A stretch of 64,000 nt of DNA from NCBI GenBank assembly GCA_034620365.1, contig JAQGEQ010000048.1, positions 1,054,001-1,118,000 of the forward strand, in the 5' to 3' direction. Every line of letters starts with the position of its first letter. Position 1 is the first letter of the stretch. This DNA comes from Pegea sp. RAD2-039 (taxonomy: Eukaryota; Chordata; Thaliacea; Salpida; Salpidae). A program made the translations under genes and the position numbers. The notes under the pieces are model-generated. The model had not been told where the DNA came from. It searched no databases and was given only the letters and a program-made list of their open reading frames with translations. Below are positions 12,601 to 24,800 of this stretch, one piece after another.

Positions 12601-13408
12601 AATTCAAGGTTATCAGTTTGCATGCAGTTGATGACGTCAGGAAATAATGAACTGAGAAAATATACATTTCAACTTCTGTATTTTTATTAATTGTCTACTT
12701 TATTTAGAAAGTTTGATTACATAAATAATCTTAACTTTTAGCTTAGTTTTTTTCTATAAAAATACATAAAGAGTTTTTAATTTGAAACAGTAACAAAAAA
12801 TTAAATTATTCTTTAGATGAAGCTTTTCCATTTGCCAAGTATCTAAAACTCTGTTATATAAACTAACAGCAAACAAGTTGACAAGGAATAGATTATTTTA
12901 ACAAGTTAACGAGACTTAATATAAAATATTCAGTTAAAATTAAGTTTTTTTAACATAAGCTACTATTTGTTTTATATTTATTGATTTCATTCAAACACAG
13001 CTCATATATCAAACACAAAACAATATGAGCAGAAAGATAATAAAAAACATTTTAACAATATTAAGATTATATAAATAGTTAAATTCAGTATTTTATGCTC
13101 TAAATTATTTTTTCTCTTTGAAATTCAGGTTGATTCATTAGAAGTTTTCATCTAAAACTTCATGAATAAACCTAAAAATTATTTTTCATATTTTGATAAA
13201 TTCAGTTTTGACACTTTGTATGAAAATGGAGGTTTATCAAGTTGAAGAAATAAAATCAAAATTACCTGACATCTTTACCAACAGTCATGCTAGCAATCAC
13301 CTTCTTCACAGCCTCCTTCTTCTTTTCTTTCTTATCACTATTCAAATCAGCTTTAAGCTCAAATATTTCACCCTTCTTTTGAGTAGCAAAATACCTTGCA
13401 TCAGTCAT
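636..13408 (-). CDS. AP1B1/AP2B1: AP-1/AP-2 complex beta-adaptin
   Basis: Large beta subunit of the clathrin adaptor complexes AP-1 or AP-2. It links cargo- and membrane-bound adaptor to clathrin at the trans-Golgi or plasma membrane. I reconstruct 23 coding exons: 13266-13408, 12516-12651, 12342-12455, 11665-11796, 11417-11613, 11299-11365, 11080-11234, 10882-11002, 10679-10774, 10507-10622, 10225-10390, 10077-10175, 9715-9792, 9427-9608, 8973-9045, 8666-8800, 8495-8602, 8177-8322, 1462-1588, 1327-1411, 992-1090, 779-939 and 636-710. They sum to 2811 nt, or 936 residues, essentially the length of vertebrate beta-2. The start [19 protein letters not shown], the HEAT trunk ([36 protein letters not shown]) and the appendage (PLNNLQ then [37 protein letters not shown]) are near-verbatim family motifs. 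The last exon ends AISRN. The hinge (exons 14-17) has only a degenerate clathrin box, LLGLD. Invertebrates often have one shared AP-1/2 beta, so I do not assign AP-1 versus AP-2. A large intron between exons 18 and 19 hosts two plus-strand genes. Confidence 0.96.
1944..3607 (+). CDS. Secreted Cys-rich protein, nested copy A (unrecognised family)
   Basis: I do not recognise this family. Nine exons: 1944-2019, 2087-2235, 2288-2471, 2585-2799, 2852-3026, 3080-3111, 3170-3271, 3332-3452 and 3504-3607. They sum to 1158 nt (385 residues), open throughout. Exon 1 is a signal peptide ([19 protein letters not shown]...) with a phase-1 donor. Exon 2 starts with the motif [12 protein letters not shown]. 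The C-terminal third is cysteine-rich: [23 protein letters not shown], and finally [14 protein letters not shown] before a basic tail. All introns are about 50-110 bp. The exon number, intron phases (1,0,1,0,1,0,0,1) and even the 32-nt sixth exon match the downstream copy at 4812-7609, which is the strongest evidence that the model is right. The exon 4 acceptor is the least certain: agag|AC was chosen because it keeps the phase. There is no TM segment, so the protein is probably extracellular. An acceptor-like tagattttcag lies one base before the ATG. Confidence 0.8.
3608..4811 (+). other. Spacer between the two nested genes
   Basis: AT-rich spacer inside the adaptin intron, with no exon of either gene that I can support. 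A purine-rich A tract lies at about 4719-4741. The sequence just before gene B's ATG (tttttgttgaaag) looks like a splice acceptor. Confidence 0.5.
4812..7609 (+). CDS. Secreted Cys-rich protein, nested copy B (paralogue of copy A)
   Basis: Nine exons: 4812-4866, 4920-5050, 5105-5285, 5334-5500, 5556-5721, 5774-5805, 5855-5950, 5998-6169 and 7524-7609. They sum to 1086 nt (361 residues), with intron phases identical to copy A. Exon 1 encodes a signal peptide, [18 protein letters not shown]. Exon 2 carries [15 protein letters not shown], matching [15 protein letters not shown] of copy A. Exon 3 starts with the same EF residues at the same phase. Exon 6 is again 32 nt. The C-terminal module reads [24 protein letters not shown], then [13 protein letters not shown], aligned cysteine for cysteine with copy A. 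The function is unknown; secretion and a disulfide-rich C-terminal module are inferred from sequence. The last intron (6170-7523) is 1354 bp against 51 bp in copy A, because a minisatellite fills it. Reading straight through from exon 8 would meet a TGA within four codons. Confidence 0.82.
6189..7430 (+). repeat. 18-bp minisatellite filling the last intron of nested gene B
   Basis: About 65-70 tandem copies of a GGGTTGCTATGTGCAGAT-type 18-mer. The variable positions are the end of each unit (gcagat, gcaggt, gcaagt, gcatgt, gtagat, gtaaat). The array is regular to about 6550 and again at about 6740-7160. The other parts show unit truncations such as ggtgctatgtgttgctatg. Because 18 is a multiple of three and most units lack stops, several frames on both strands stay open for 70-190 codons. 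These peptides (repeats such as GLLCAD, GCYVQM, WVAMCR, HIATHL) are composition artefacts unless spliced in. Confidence 0.97.
7610..8176 (-). other. Remainder of adaptin intron
   Basis: 3' flank of nested gene B. An aataaa at about 7681 could serve as its polyadenylation signal. I see no coding exon here. Confidence 0.4.
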
Positions 13409-13475
13409 AATTAAGTAGGCTAATAGTAAATAGTGAAAAAACTGAATATATCTGAAAGCCAAAACAAAAAGTTGT
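13409..13475 (-). promoter_or_regulatory. Splice acceptor in the beta-adaptin leader
   Basis: On the minus strand a clean acceptor, ttttggctttcag, ends at 13452, 44 nt upstream of the adaptin ATG. It is either the 3' end of a cis intron in the 5' UTR or a spliced-leader trans-splice site. The sequence does not distinguish the two. Confidence 0.4.
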
Positions 13476-13651
13476 GACTATTTTATTAATAAGTTACAAT
13501 ATTAGCTGCAACTAAAAATATTAAAAACATTCGAAGATAACCAAGTATTAATTATAAGTTGAATATCTTAAAATTATATTTCTAAAAAGTTAAAGTTCTT
13601 TTTAAATATCAATCAAGGTATCCAAGAGATGTAATTTAATCCAAAAAATAG

Positions 13652-14044
13652 TTAGCTTGGAGGAATCATGCAATTATATCCATGAAGTAATGCCGGAAGA
13701 TAATTGGGATTATTTTCAAGATATTCTTGATGACGCTGTGCTCTCTGTTCATAACTCTTCTTTATTCGATAACTATGAACTCTTGGTGGCAAGTTCAATA
13801 AAGTAAACGCCAAATAATAAGAAACCAAAGCTGCTACAGCTGGAAACAAAATAAGCTTTGGGACTTGATGTTTTGCAAACATGCTGAGTTGTTGTTGTTG
13901 AAGTGGTGTAAAGCATTTTGCTCCAATATATTTAGCAAAAACTTGTGGTAAATGAGGTGTATGTACAGTTCGATGAAACCTTTCTCGAACAGCTACATGG
14001 AATTTTTTATAGCGAGGAAAATTCGCAAGAAGTCTCCCTAACAT
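13652..14044 (-). CDS. Small basic single-pass membrane protein, possibly mitochondrial
   Basis: A 130-residue single-exon ORF that I do not recognise. The N-terminus (MLGRLLANFPRYKKFHVAVRE) is rich in Arg/Lys and hydrophobic residues, with no acids before the first Glu, in the style of a mitochondrial presequence. One hydrophobic segment (about residues 64-84, LILFPAVAALVSYYLAFTLL) could span a membrane. It is followed by a basic, Tyr-rich tail (RIKKSYEQRAQRHQEYLENN). Codon composition is clearly more balanced than the flanking AT-rich DNA, which supports coding. It lies head-to-tail with beta-adaptin, its stop 243 bp upstream of the adaptin ATG. An acceptor-like ttgaatttttag lies about 20 nt before its ATG. 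Location and function are inference. Confidence 0.65.
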   Translation of the reverse strand: MLGRLLANFPRYKKFHVAVRERFHRTVHTPHLPQVFAKYIGAKCFTPLQQQQLSMFAKHQVPKLILFPAVAALVSYYLAFTLLNLPPRVHSYRIKKSYEQRAQRHQEYLENNPNYLPALLHGYNCMIPPS

Positions 14045-16929
14045 GATTCTTATAAGATATGATCCTAAAAATTCAATTAGGTTAAAAATAATTTTTTACT
14101 ACTTTATGATATGAAACAAAAAATGGTAATTTATTAATAATTAAACATTTATGGTAAAGAAAATATTATTCACTGTTTATGCTAAAATAGTTAACAAATT
14201 TATTAAACTAATGAATATAATTTTATAATATGGCTTCATATGTTGTTAAAAAGAATTAAATTAATAATAAATTTAAAATTAAAAGCTATTTTTTCAATAA
14301 GCTATAAATATTGTATAAAAGTTAAATCAATTTTAACAATTGTTTTAATAACAATATGAATTAAATGAATTTTATTCATTATGCTTACTATAATAGAAAG
14401 CTACTGATATACTAAACTAATTTTAATATTATAAATTTGTATAACTAGTTCAATTAACTTTGTCTATATTTTAGCTAAAATAAAAAAACTATCCAATAAT
14501 GATTGAAAATAAGGCAAAAAAGTTGCACTAAAACACAAACAGAACTAATTTAAACTACAAAGTCTTATTTTAATATCTAGAATGTTTTAAACTTCTATTA
14601 AACTCCAGTTTAAAGATTTAAAGTATAAATAAATGATTGGCTAAAATAAAGTTGATCTTACTCTATAATACCAAAAATGTGAAAATTTTTTAATTTTTAT
14701 AAATAATTTGGTAATAAATTAAACATCTTTTTAGGTTTGAAAAATTAAACTTCAATTAAAAATAAATTTAATAAAATTAATCTATCTTGTGTTTACTTCT
14801 AGAGTCAAAAAATAATTGTATATACCATCTACTGCTAGGTACTATTCTACTTATTATGCTAATTATTACTTAAAATTTGAAAGTGAAAGACTATCTTTAA
14901 CTGAAATGTATATTTCAGGATTTAACATTTCAATGTATCTAAAAATAGTCACTTTTTTATATTCAAACAAAAATTGTTTACATTTATTATAAAATATTTC
15001 AGACAATTTAAATTACTGCAACTATAAAAAACAAGCTAAGTAAATTTTGAAATAAAATGTTTGATGTAATTAAATTAAACAAAGATAAATGTTTTCAAGA
15101 GTTAGTAAATAGGATGAAAAAGTAAACCTGAATATTTATATCAACAGGAATATAAAAGTAATGACGGGCGGAGGTCAGACAGTATGAACAAAAACAGTTA
15201 AGGCCTATACAACTTTGCGTGATGTGCCATTTCTGCTATCGATTCTTAATAAGGTTTCATAACTAATATTTCAAGCAGAACTACCAACAAAGTTTGCATT
15301 TATAAAGTAAATATATATTTATTTACGTATGAAATCACCTTTTGACAGTATTTTAAAATTTAAATAGATAAAAATAAATAAAATATGCCATCGTTTTGCA
15401 TTGTAATAAAAACTTTGATTTCACGCTAGTTCAAGCTCTACGCAAAATGAATAAAATTAGATCGGCTTGCCACCTTTAATTGTAACAATCCTTGACTAAT
15501 AACACTAATCGTATAAAAAGATTGTACGTGCAACAAAGCACTTGCTTTATTTGTTGCCTGTATACTTTTCAAGAAAGAAGAATATATTTTGATAGATAAT
15601 ATTGCATCAGCATTATTTTGTACTTTCTTAAAATATATTAGTAAACACAAAAATTAAAAAAGAATATAATTTTATATACATAAGCCACCGGTGGGTATGC
15701 GAAACTGTCTGGAGATAGAATTTAATGTACCTGAATCTTCAGTATATATGCTCATCTAGCAGTACGATAAGTAATTTCTTGTGTAAGCTGATGATTTTAC
15801 TTTAAACCATATTGAAAGCACAGCAATTTGATAAATAATAAGTTAGGCGAATTTAACATCTTGACTTGTAAAAACTTTCGCCAACCGCATCAAATTTAAA
15901 ACAACTTAACATACAAATAAATCATCTGCTCAGTAGTAAAAGGTACTAAAAACTAATTTGCCTTTGAAATGTGAACTCTGGTGGTATATTCTCCTTAGAA
16001 ATATTTACAATAATACTTTAGATAATTTTAGCATAAAACTGATTTTAGAAAGTTCATAAAAATATGCCTACAAGCTTTAACTTTAATCTAAGCATTCAAA
16101 CACTTTCCTATCATTTTTTTTTAAATTGTATACAACGTGCTATTGTCTTAAAAAAATAATTTTCAAAGTATCTATTTAAATAAAGTAAAACAAATTGGAT
16201 AATAGGATAAGTAAGGACTATAGGAGTAAACCTGGAGTCAAAATTTACACATCTGACTCTGATATCCCTACCCTAAGTCAATACACGGTGTCACCAATCA
16301 TTAGATCTAAAGAGTGAGAATTCAGCGCATACTACATCCCACTATAATCAAAAGCCATGTGCAGGCAAGTAGGAAGTATAACTGTCAACTTTTTCTATCT
16401 ACTGCTTCGACAAATGAAGCTTAGCCAAAAAATATAATTATGGCTTCCACTAACAAGGACATGAAACATTTTCTAGAAAAAGCTAACATAGGCTTGAATG
16501 TGTAGTTGTTATAGATAACCCAAAAATATTTTAACATGAAGATTTCGAATTCTTACGATGAAAAAACTTTCAATTAACTTTCACAGAAAATGTTATTTCT
16601 CAAAACTAATTCTAATAAAAGACTTTAGATTTACTTAGCCTTAATTATGTAATTTTCAATTATTAGTACAATACTTGCAAAGCATTTAGAAATCAAACAA
16701 ATTATAAATTTATATGCTAGTTTTTGAGTTTATATTAATAATCAATTATCCTTATATTGACCTTCAGTTTGATGATTTATTTTCCATTAGTCCTTTTCTC
16801 AAGTTATATCAACTCAGACGACACTCATTAAACCCTAATAAGCATATATCACGTGGTAAGTTAATCAGAACAATTTTTTTCTCATACCGCACAATTAGTA
16901 CATGAAACCAGCTGCCATCAGACATTGTC
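14045..16929. other. AT-rich spacer
   Basis: Nearly 3 kb of A/T-run sequence without supportable exons. Slightly GC-richer islets at about 15155-15240 and 16200-16400 look like decayed repeat fragments, but I could not match them to anything else in the window. Confidence 0.5.
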
Positions 16930-17634
16930 ATGTCAGAATCACTCGCGTTGTTCAAGCAAAAGTTGAACCGTTATAATATTGTCAACACTACCATTTCTAA
17001 ATGGTGAGTTTTTCCTTTTTTTAATATTACTATAATTCTATGTAATTGTACACTGTTATATGCTTTGAGGACTACCAAAATGCCATGAGCTACATCTTTT
17101 TCTTTCTATAAAATCAACTTAATAGATGTTATTTGTGAGAATGTGTGTTAGCGAGAGGTGCTCTCTTCTCCTAAATAAATAAATCTCTAGCCAAAGTTCA
17201 TAGCTCTTGTTGAGGATGTCTACAGAAATGAGACAAGACTATTCATGTTTAAGATATCTTAATTAAATTTCTTTACGTAAAAATGTTTTTACTGTCAGCA
17301 ACCAAAAAGGGAAGTATATTGAAACTTTGAGAACTCGGTTAAATAAAAGATTTTTAATTTTCATGATAAAATTTTAGAAACAAAATTACGAAAAATTTTC
17401 AAAAACAATTCAAGGTGCTCATCTACATCACAATTTTCAAAACAATTTCTTCACTTCTTTAGTTTCAAATTCTCGCCACTGACAATCAGTGAGCCGAGAC
17501 TGATAAAGGTTTGAAAACTACGATTTCTGAGTTGATTTCAACACGATATCATGATACGTGATAATTCAACTTATTTAAAATAGTTAAAAGACATTCTACT
17601 AAATTATTTCTTGTATAAAGAGATCCTTGAATAG
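16930..17634 (+). CDS. Candidate small three-exon gene (weak)
   Basis: Three short open segments join in phase through consensus splice sites. 16930-17003 starts MSESLALFKQKLNRYNIV and has donor aaatg|gtgagt. 17463-17508 (acceptor cttctttag) encodes FKFSPLTISEPRLIK. 17584-17634 (acceptor aaaatag) encodes LKDILLNYFLYKEILE and a stop. The result is a 56-residue hydrophilic peptide of unknown function. An acceptor-like tgccatcag lies just before the ATG. With segments this short, chance cannot be excluded. Confidence 0.25.
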
Positions 17635-18810
17635 AAAATCTAAGAAAATTTACTCTGAAATTGCTAATGATCAAAAGTAGACTTCATGATGAAAAAACAA
17701 AACTTTGTTTAGTCAGGGCTAGCAACAAATCATCAAAAAGAAATTGCAGCAGATTGTAGTAAATGTTTTTCAAAAATTCAATATTTCTTTGTTTTAGCTT
17801 TCAAATATTGGAAATATTTTTCAATCTTCTCTAAACGACATTGTTATCTACTCTACTTACCAGATTACTTAAAAAATAATATCTTAAAACTTACTAAATA
17901 TTTTAGTAGACCTTTAAATGTATTTATTTCTTTATATTAACACCAACTACTTCAATAAAAAAATAATGAGCTTTTTAAACTAAACATTAAACTTTTTGAG
18001 ATTGTGAAATGCAGAAAATTATTATGCAAGTTGATAAACCGTAAAAAAGTAAATTTTATTGAAAATAATCTTTCAATTCTACGAATATCGAGTAAAGTTT
18101 TACAGAAATTCCTGCAAATGTAGAATAAAGCTTCAATCACGTGATCAACCAAGTCAAAGCTACAGAATTGGTTTAGATGCAAATTTAATTCGCGCGGAAT
18201 TGTGAGATCACAAAGCAATATCTAACATATTGACAGCATTGACACTTTAGTTGACAGTATATAATAATTATAAAATATAATTAACCTGTCTCGAAAAACA
18301 TAAATTAAAAACGTTGTTTTAACTGCTTTGTGAAATCGTGGCAGCACAATAATCGAAGAAACAAATTTGCATAAAACCAATATTTCGAGTAGATAGATTA
18401 ATAGCTGACATAATTAAGTGTTTGGTTATAAAAAAAAATACAATGATCAAAAGTTAATCTGTTTTAATTTCAAGAAAGCGTTTAACATAATGTAAGATTA
18501 GTTTAATTAGGAAAACAAATAAAAGTGAATAATATCAAAGTAATCCAAGATCAAGATTAAATGATTGCGAAGGATTTAAGGCACTAAAAACAAAGTATCT
18601 ATGTCTATATGGATGTTTTTTCATTGATTTGCTTTTCTATCAACTTAATTTTTAACTTTAATTTTCACGAAAGCTTTCTATTTGTTCAACACAATTTTAA
18701 AAAGTAAAATAATATTAAAAAAATGACATGAAAAAAGGGCAGTGTATTAGTTGGTAACAACATCCAAATGATCAATCAGATCTAGTAGATCCAATCAACA
18801 ACGACTGATC
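17635..18810. other. Spacer downstream of plexin
   Basis: AT-rich. A minus-strand open stretch at 17952-18218 (no ATG at its head, begins LCDLTIPRELNLHLNQ) has somewhat protein-like composition around 18100-18215. I found no convincing partner exons, so I do not call it a gene. Confidence 0.4.
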
Positions 18811-21800
18811 TTATATCTGATATCTTCTGCTGAGTGAAGCTCCGTTCGAATTGCTATTAACGACATTTCGGCACAAGCTCTCAATATAATTAAGTTGTTC
18901 TGAAAGGTTTTTCGAATTGCCTTCCTTCTTTAAATTGTCATGAATCTGGTTTGAAAACTTTTCGACAAAATGAAAGAGTTGAGATAAAGCAGCTTCGCTG
19001 TTGAAAGCATTTGAATGACGCTACAAAAATATGAGAAGTTGGTTTTAGTTGAGTTAATTTAGGTGAATAACGAGTTACAAACCGTAGATTCTTCATCCAA
19101 AAAATTAGCCCAATGTTTTCTTTCAAGCTGAGCCATTCTTGAGATATCCGAATAATAACTAGAGGAAAAAAGTAAACAAGTTAATGCAAAGGAAATGAGA
19201 AAAGTAAATACCTGGAAACCCATTTTTTATATTTAGGTACATCACACGCATAAAGAAGTTTATTTGATGGCGAGTCCTTTGTCAGAGTTATCTCTCCAAT
19301 TGCACAAGAATCCATAAAAGTTTGGCCCACAACTGACAGACACGAATCCACGATGGAAGATTTGTAAATATCATAAACAAATTCGGGATTTTTGATCAAG
19401 TTCACCCAGAAGCGAAGAGGCAGGCTGAAAAGGAAGTGATAAAAATAGTTGGAGATGAGATAAAACAGACCAGTTGGTCTTCCATGTATGGACGATTGTT
19501 TTATCACTGATGTTGTGAGCGCGAGCTTGCTGGTCGAGAAAGTCAAACATGTGTTTAACTGCTGGAGGCAAAGACCCGCCCCTCTGCTGGACACTAAAGA
19601 TGGTTTCAAATAAATCATCTACGTATTTCTGCAAGGTCCTCTGCAAATATCAAATGTAAATGATGAATCAAATGATGGCGATTTTAGATGACGTCATCGA
19701 AAATTCTTTCAAAAGGAGAAAATAATTTCGAAGACAAAAAGAGTTTTTCGAACAACAAAAGAAAATTATTTGAGAGAAAAAAATTTAAACAAATAAGTTA
19801 ATATCAATGACGTTACTTTAGTTTGCAGTAGTCTGGTGAGGTAGACTTCAGCAACCATTTTACTTCCGCTTCCTTCTTTTCCTTCGCGAGCTTCTTGGTC
19901 AGATGGCTTCACCTAGTCACAAATAATCGAAATATTTAATAACAGAAACGGGTGAGGTTAATAACCGATTTCATTCCAAGAAATCAAATTGACTTTAAGT
20001 AATTGCAAGGTTACTTACCAAATGCCAAAACCGGCAGGTGTCATTGGTTGACGGAGTCTCTGGTCTAATGACAGGCTGCTTATGACGAGGTAAACTACCT
20101 TCAGTGCTTGGTAACAGCCTGGAAAAGCTATTTTATTTGAGTAAAAAACTATAAGGATTAAAGTAGAAAAGCAAAGATTAATATTTCATCGGAACTTGAT
20201 ACTTTTTCACTTCAGTCGACTTTTTGTGAAATAATTAAATTTTCAAAAGCCTTATCTAATTTATCAAATCTTTTGCTGATCTTATGAGGAAGAGTTTGTT
20301 GATCTGGGTGCTTTTAAGATGAAGATTGCTTTTCTCAAATATTGAAGTTAGAAAATTAGCGGTTGTAACTTTTGTAAGATGAAAATTAAAATAATGTTTC
20401 ATTAGTAAACAAATTTGTGAAAGATTTTGAAACCAATTGATCAAATAAATGTTCAATACAGGAGCATAATTAGCCTGCCTTCAATTCTATTTTTTAACAA
20501 TTACAAAAAACTTCATTTCAATGGTGAAGCAATCAAGCAGCTTACCTTGATGTGCTGTCTTGTTTGCTAAAACTTATATTAAGACGATTATTAGATGAAG
20601 CGATGGAAGACAGAACAGTTTTTTTTGGTATCACAACAATCTTGGAATCATTTGTAATCTAAAGGAATCGATCAAGTTAGTAAGTTAAGGTGTGATGGAG
20701 TTGAAGGACCTTGTAGTGTTCGATGGTGTTTACTTTCTTCCATTCACCTTCAACCACACTTGAAATATCTTCATCTCTCAGTAAGATGTTTGCTTTAGCA
20801 TATTGTAGCTCTTTAAAAAGTGAGACAATTACTGATATGATGATCATCAGATGCTAGAACTTACCAAGATCAACTTTATGTGGATGAATCCTTTGTGAAT
20901 AGGGAACGTTGCCGTAAGCTACATCAAGAATTTTACGTTTGACTTGAGAGATTGAATCACAGTTTAAAACTTCCATAGTGAACTCCTTGCTGTCTCTATC
21001 GAAGCTGTTGAAGACTTTCAGACTCTGAAGACAAATGAATGTATAGAAGGTAGATAGAAGAGATGAAGACGGAGAACTGACCACTTGGCGAGGATCAACT
21101 GATTGTCTTAGCAGTTTATCTTCACTCAAAGAATATTTAGCATCATTTGTGATTGCGTCAACTGGTCCTTTATCGATTTGTAGACAGAGGGCACGGTAAA
21201 GAGTAAATAAAGAGTCACCAGCGCAATCCTAGAAGATGAATGAGATGGAAATTTGTAGAAAGGATTAGATAGAGATCTGACCACTAGGAAAGAGTACAGT
21301 AACATGCTGAACCAGTGGGTCAACATCTTTTCTGCTACTGATTCTGTTCTTCGAAAAAGTAGTTTTGGATTTGTGTCTTTTTCTACTCCTTTAGAGATCA
21401 GTTCACTCAATAAAACTTCGAGAATTCTGAAAGTTGAAAAGAAGAAGACTTGATCTTATATTCTATTTTTTTAGGATTTGAAAAATTAGAAATTGTGTAA
21501 AAAAAATCACACGATTGATTCTTTCAGCTTAAAATCAATTAAAAAATATCAAGAGATCTCTTGCTATGCGCGCCAGTTGCTGTGGTAATAGCTCAGGGCT
21601 ATTTGGTTACAAGAATATTTGAAATAGTTGAGAAATTTGAAAAGTAAAAAAATGATATGAATTAAAGTGATAAAAAGAATGGATGCAATGATGCGTGAAA
21701 CCGAAAAATTTAGGTTTCGAAAATTGTTGTTACACAAAAAAGAAACGTTATTTGCTGTTCAAGAACAACAAATGAAGATTTTTGTAAAAACTGAAATATT

Positions 21801-24800
21801 TATGTGGAAACTCACTCAGTTGCGTACGCGAGATGGTCTTGTAGCACAATTAAAACCAACCCAGCCACGTTTGCTCTACAAATCAACAAGAAAAATTAAT
21901 AAAATGTAAAAAACGAGGTGCTGATGTGATCACCTATCTTTCATTGAAAAGGATTTTTGTGATTCAAGGGTCCGTATAAATAAATGAATGAACTTTTTGT
22001 CAAAAATCAACCGTCGGAAAGCTTCTATCGCCTTTCTCCTGTTTGATCTTGGCATGTTTCCATTTTCAACTGAACATTTAAATTATAAATTAGGTTTGAG
22101 AGTTTGACAACAAACAAAAATCAGTTTATACAACAAGTGAAAGAGGAAGGGGAGGATTTGATCATTTTAATGGATGAGGGGATGACAACTCAACTGACCA
22201 TTTGTAAGTAAAAGACTCATCTGTCTATCAGAGTCATCAGGATCAGGGAATAAAACACGAATCAAATAAATTCTGTAATCGTGATAAGGAGTCCCATATC
22301 GAATCCTGACTCCTGGCTCAATTGACTGATGATTCAAATCAGTTTGTAACTCAGCAAATCCTGAAAGAGATAGTTAAAGACACACATCGCTGGCTTCATC
22401 TAACTCACCTTCTTTGCTTGCTCTTACAACTTCCGACTCGAGACGATTCAATCTCAACTGCCAGTTGATCACTTCTTGATTCCTTGATTGTATCTTCTTG
22501 CGAAATTTGCTACATACGAGGATCACGATAATTATTAGAATGATTATCATTGCGATGATTACTATTACAGCAGGCATTGGAATTGAAGCAGCACCTGCTG
22601 CATATACAATGTCTCCTATCACAGTTTCGTAACCTCCAATAACAACCTGAATCATTAATTATTCATCAAATTTCTAAACTGCTCAATTTGTAAACAGCAG
22701 AAAAGCAATAAAGAAAATTATAATGGGAAGAAGCTGACAAGCTAAATAAGGAATTTAAAGGACTTGACATTTGTGGCCATGGAAATTGAATCAAAATAGA
22801 TTTAGGACTCTTCGTCACAGTGGAAAGTGAATAGAAAATAAATTATAATAAATAGAAGAGCAAATCGAAACAGATGTTGCTTCTGGTAGTGAATATACCA
22901 ACTAGTACTAATTGATTTATTAAGGTCATAATTGAATTAATAACTTCAGTATACTTTAAACAAGATCAAATTATTTTCTGAATTGTAAATTTTAAATCAG
23001 TGCTAGCCGTAAAAGAATTAAATTATAAGTAGAGAAGATTAAATCAATTCAATCATTACCCGAAAAATGAATAAATTAGTTAACAACTAGAAAAGATCAA
23101 TCAAAATATAAGAAGCTTAAAGTATAGAAGACTTTAATTGAAAAATTTATTTTGAAATGTGTTAAAGATTAGCGGAAGAAGCAGCAGGCGAAGTGACAAA
23201 TGAACTACTTACTTTAGCACGATGCGTGCCACTTGCCATATCTTTCAACAAACATTGAATCTCATCATTCGTCACTCGCATAACTTCACACTTAGATCCA
23301 CCCACAAAAACATCAATATTAACTGCACGGCAGTTACCAATTGCACCTCCAGGACATATATTTGATCCCTAAAAAAGATGTTATTTATAGAAGTAGAAAT
23401 AGGATAAGTTTGAAACTTGTTGAATATTTGGGATTTTGTTTTGTTTTCACGATGAACATTTGTTTAGTAGAAACTACTTACTGATATATAAAGTCTTTTG
23501 CCTTCAGAGTATTTTTCGTTATGCCTCAAAAGATTTAGGATTGGATTAGGGTAGTATTGAAGAGGAGAAGATGATGAAATGTAAAAACATCTGTTTCCTG
23601 ACGTGATTATAAATTTCTTATCTGAAACGTTTTTTTTCAGTAACTTAGAAAAACATATTTTTGCTTTCTCTAGAATGTAAATAATATCAAAGACAGACGA
23701 TTTAAATTTTTGTAGGCCAACAAGTTTGGTAATAACCTTGAAATTAAATCAAATAATTTTACTAATCAACTGAATCATTTGCAAGATGTAGCAGCAAAGT
23801 GTTGCTTCAATTTACAACTACTAAATTTGTTTGTTGTCCATTTTAACTGGTGATTGTTGATGTTGTAAGCTTTTTGAAAAGCGTGAAACATAAAAAGGAA
23901 TTTGGATAATATAAGATGAAAAATTGTCAGTAAATGGGCTTTTTATCGCTGAAGTTATCTAAGATTCCCACCATTCGATCACCATTAATTTTTAATTCAA
24001 AATCTACTGTTGTAATTTTAATTTTTAAAATATAGGTCAAACAGTTTAATTAGGTTTCATAAAATAGTAAAATAGAATCGAACTTACCTAAGCGGTGAGG
24101 TGAATTGAAATATCTGTTAATACTTGGTACCAAGCATTTCAATTTCTTTGTATCATTATGGTAAAAACATTCCTGTAAAAAAATCAATTATGTAGAATTG
24201 AGATTAGTTTATAAGTTGTGCAGACAAATTAACAATGATTTTTTACAACACAACTTTGTAGATTAACTGTGAAAACAATAAACTTCAATATTTGATTTTC
24301 GTGAAAATCGATAAACAAAACCTAGATGTAACTTTCATGCATGCAGCAGAAAAAGAAATAAGCCCGAACTTACTTCATTTAGCTCAATACCATGGATTTG
24401 CAAAATTATTGTGGGAGAATCGATTAAGTGAAGATTAGAGCCATGAATGTCAACATAAGTACCTCCAGACTGGTAAGTAGCCACTGAGGTCACATTACTT
24501 ATGTTTGCAGTTTGCAAGAAGACATTAGTATTTGAATCTAACATGTAATCCCCATATATCAACTGATAGTAAAGACATTTTAGTGGAAGAAAAAGATCTT
24601 TGGTGAGTGAAAATACCTTGATGCTATTATGGGATCTTCTAGATCTTTTTCTAAAGTGTCTTTTATGTCTTTGGTGATGAATTTTTTTCTTCTCAGTGCT
24701 CCGACGAAATCTTTGGTTTAATTCATCATTATTTAAACAGCTCAAACGACAAACCAATTCATTTGATGTTGTTCTATTTGAAATACAGATGTTAGTTTCA

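Noticed and set aside
17952-18218. Minus-strand 88-codon open stretch beginning LCDLTIPREL
   Set aside because: No ATG at its head, no clear acceptor or donor, and its second half is plain AT-rich wording.
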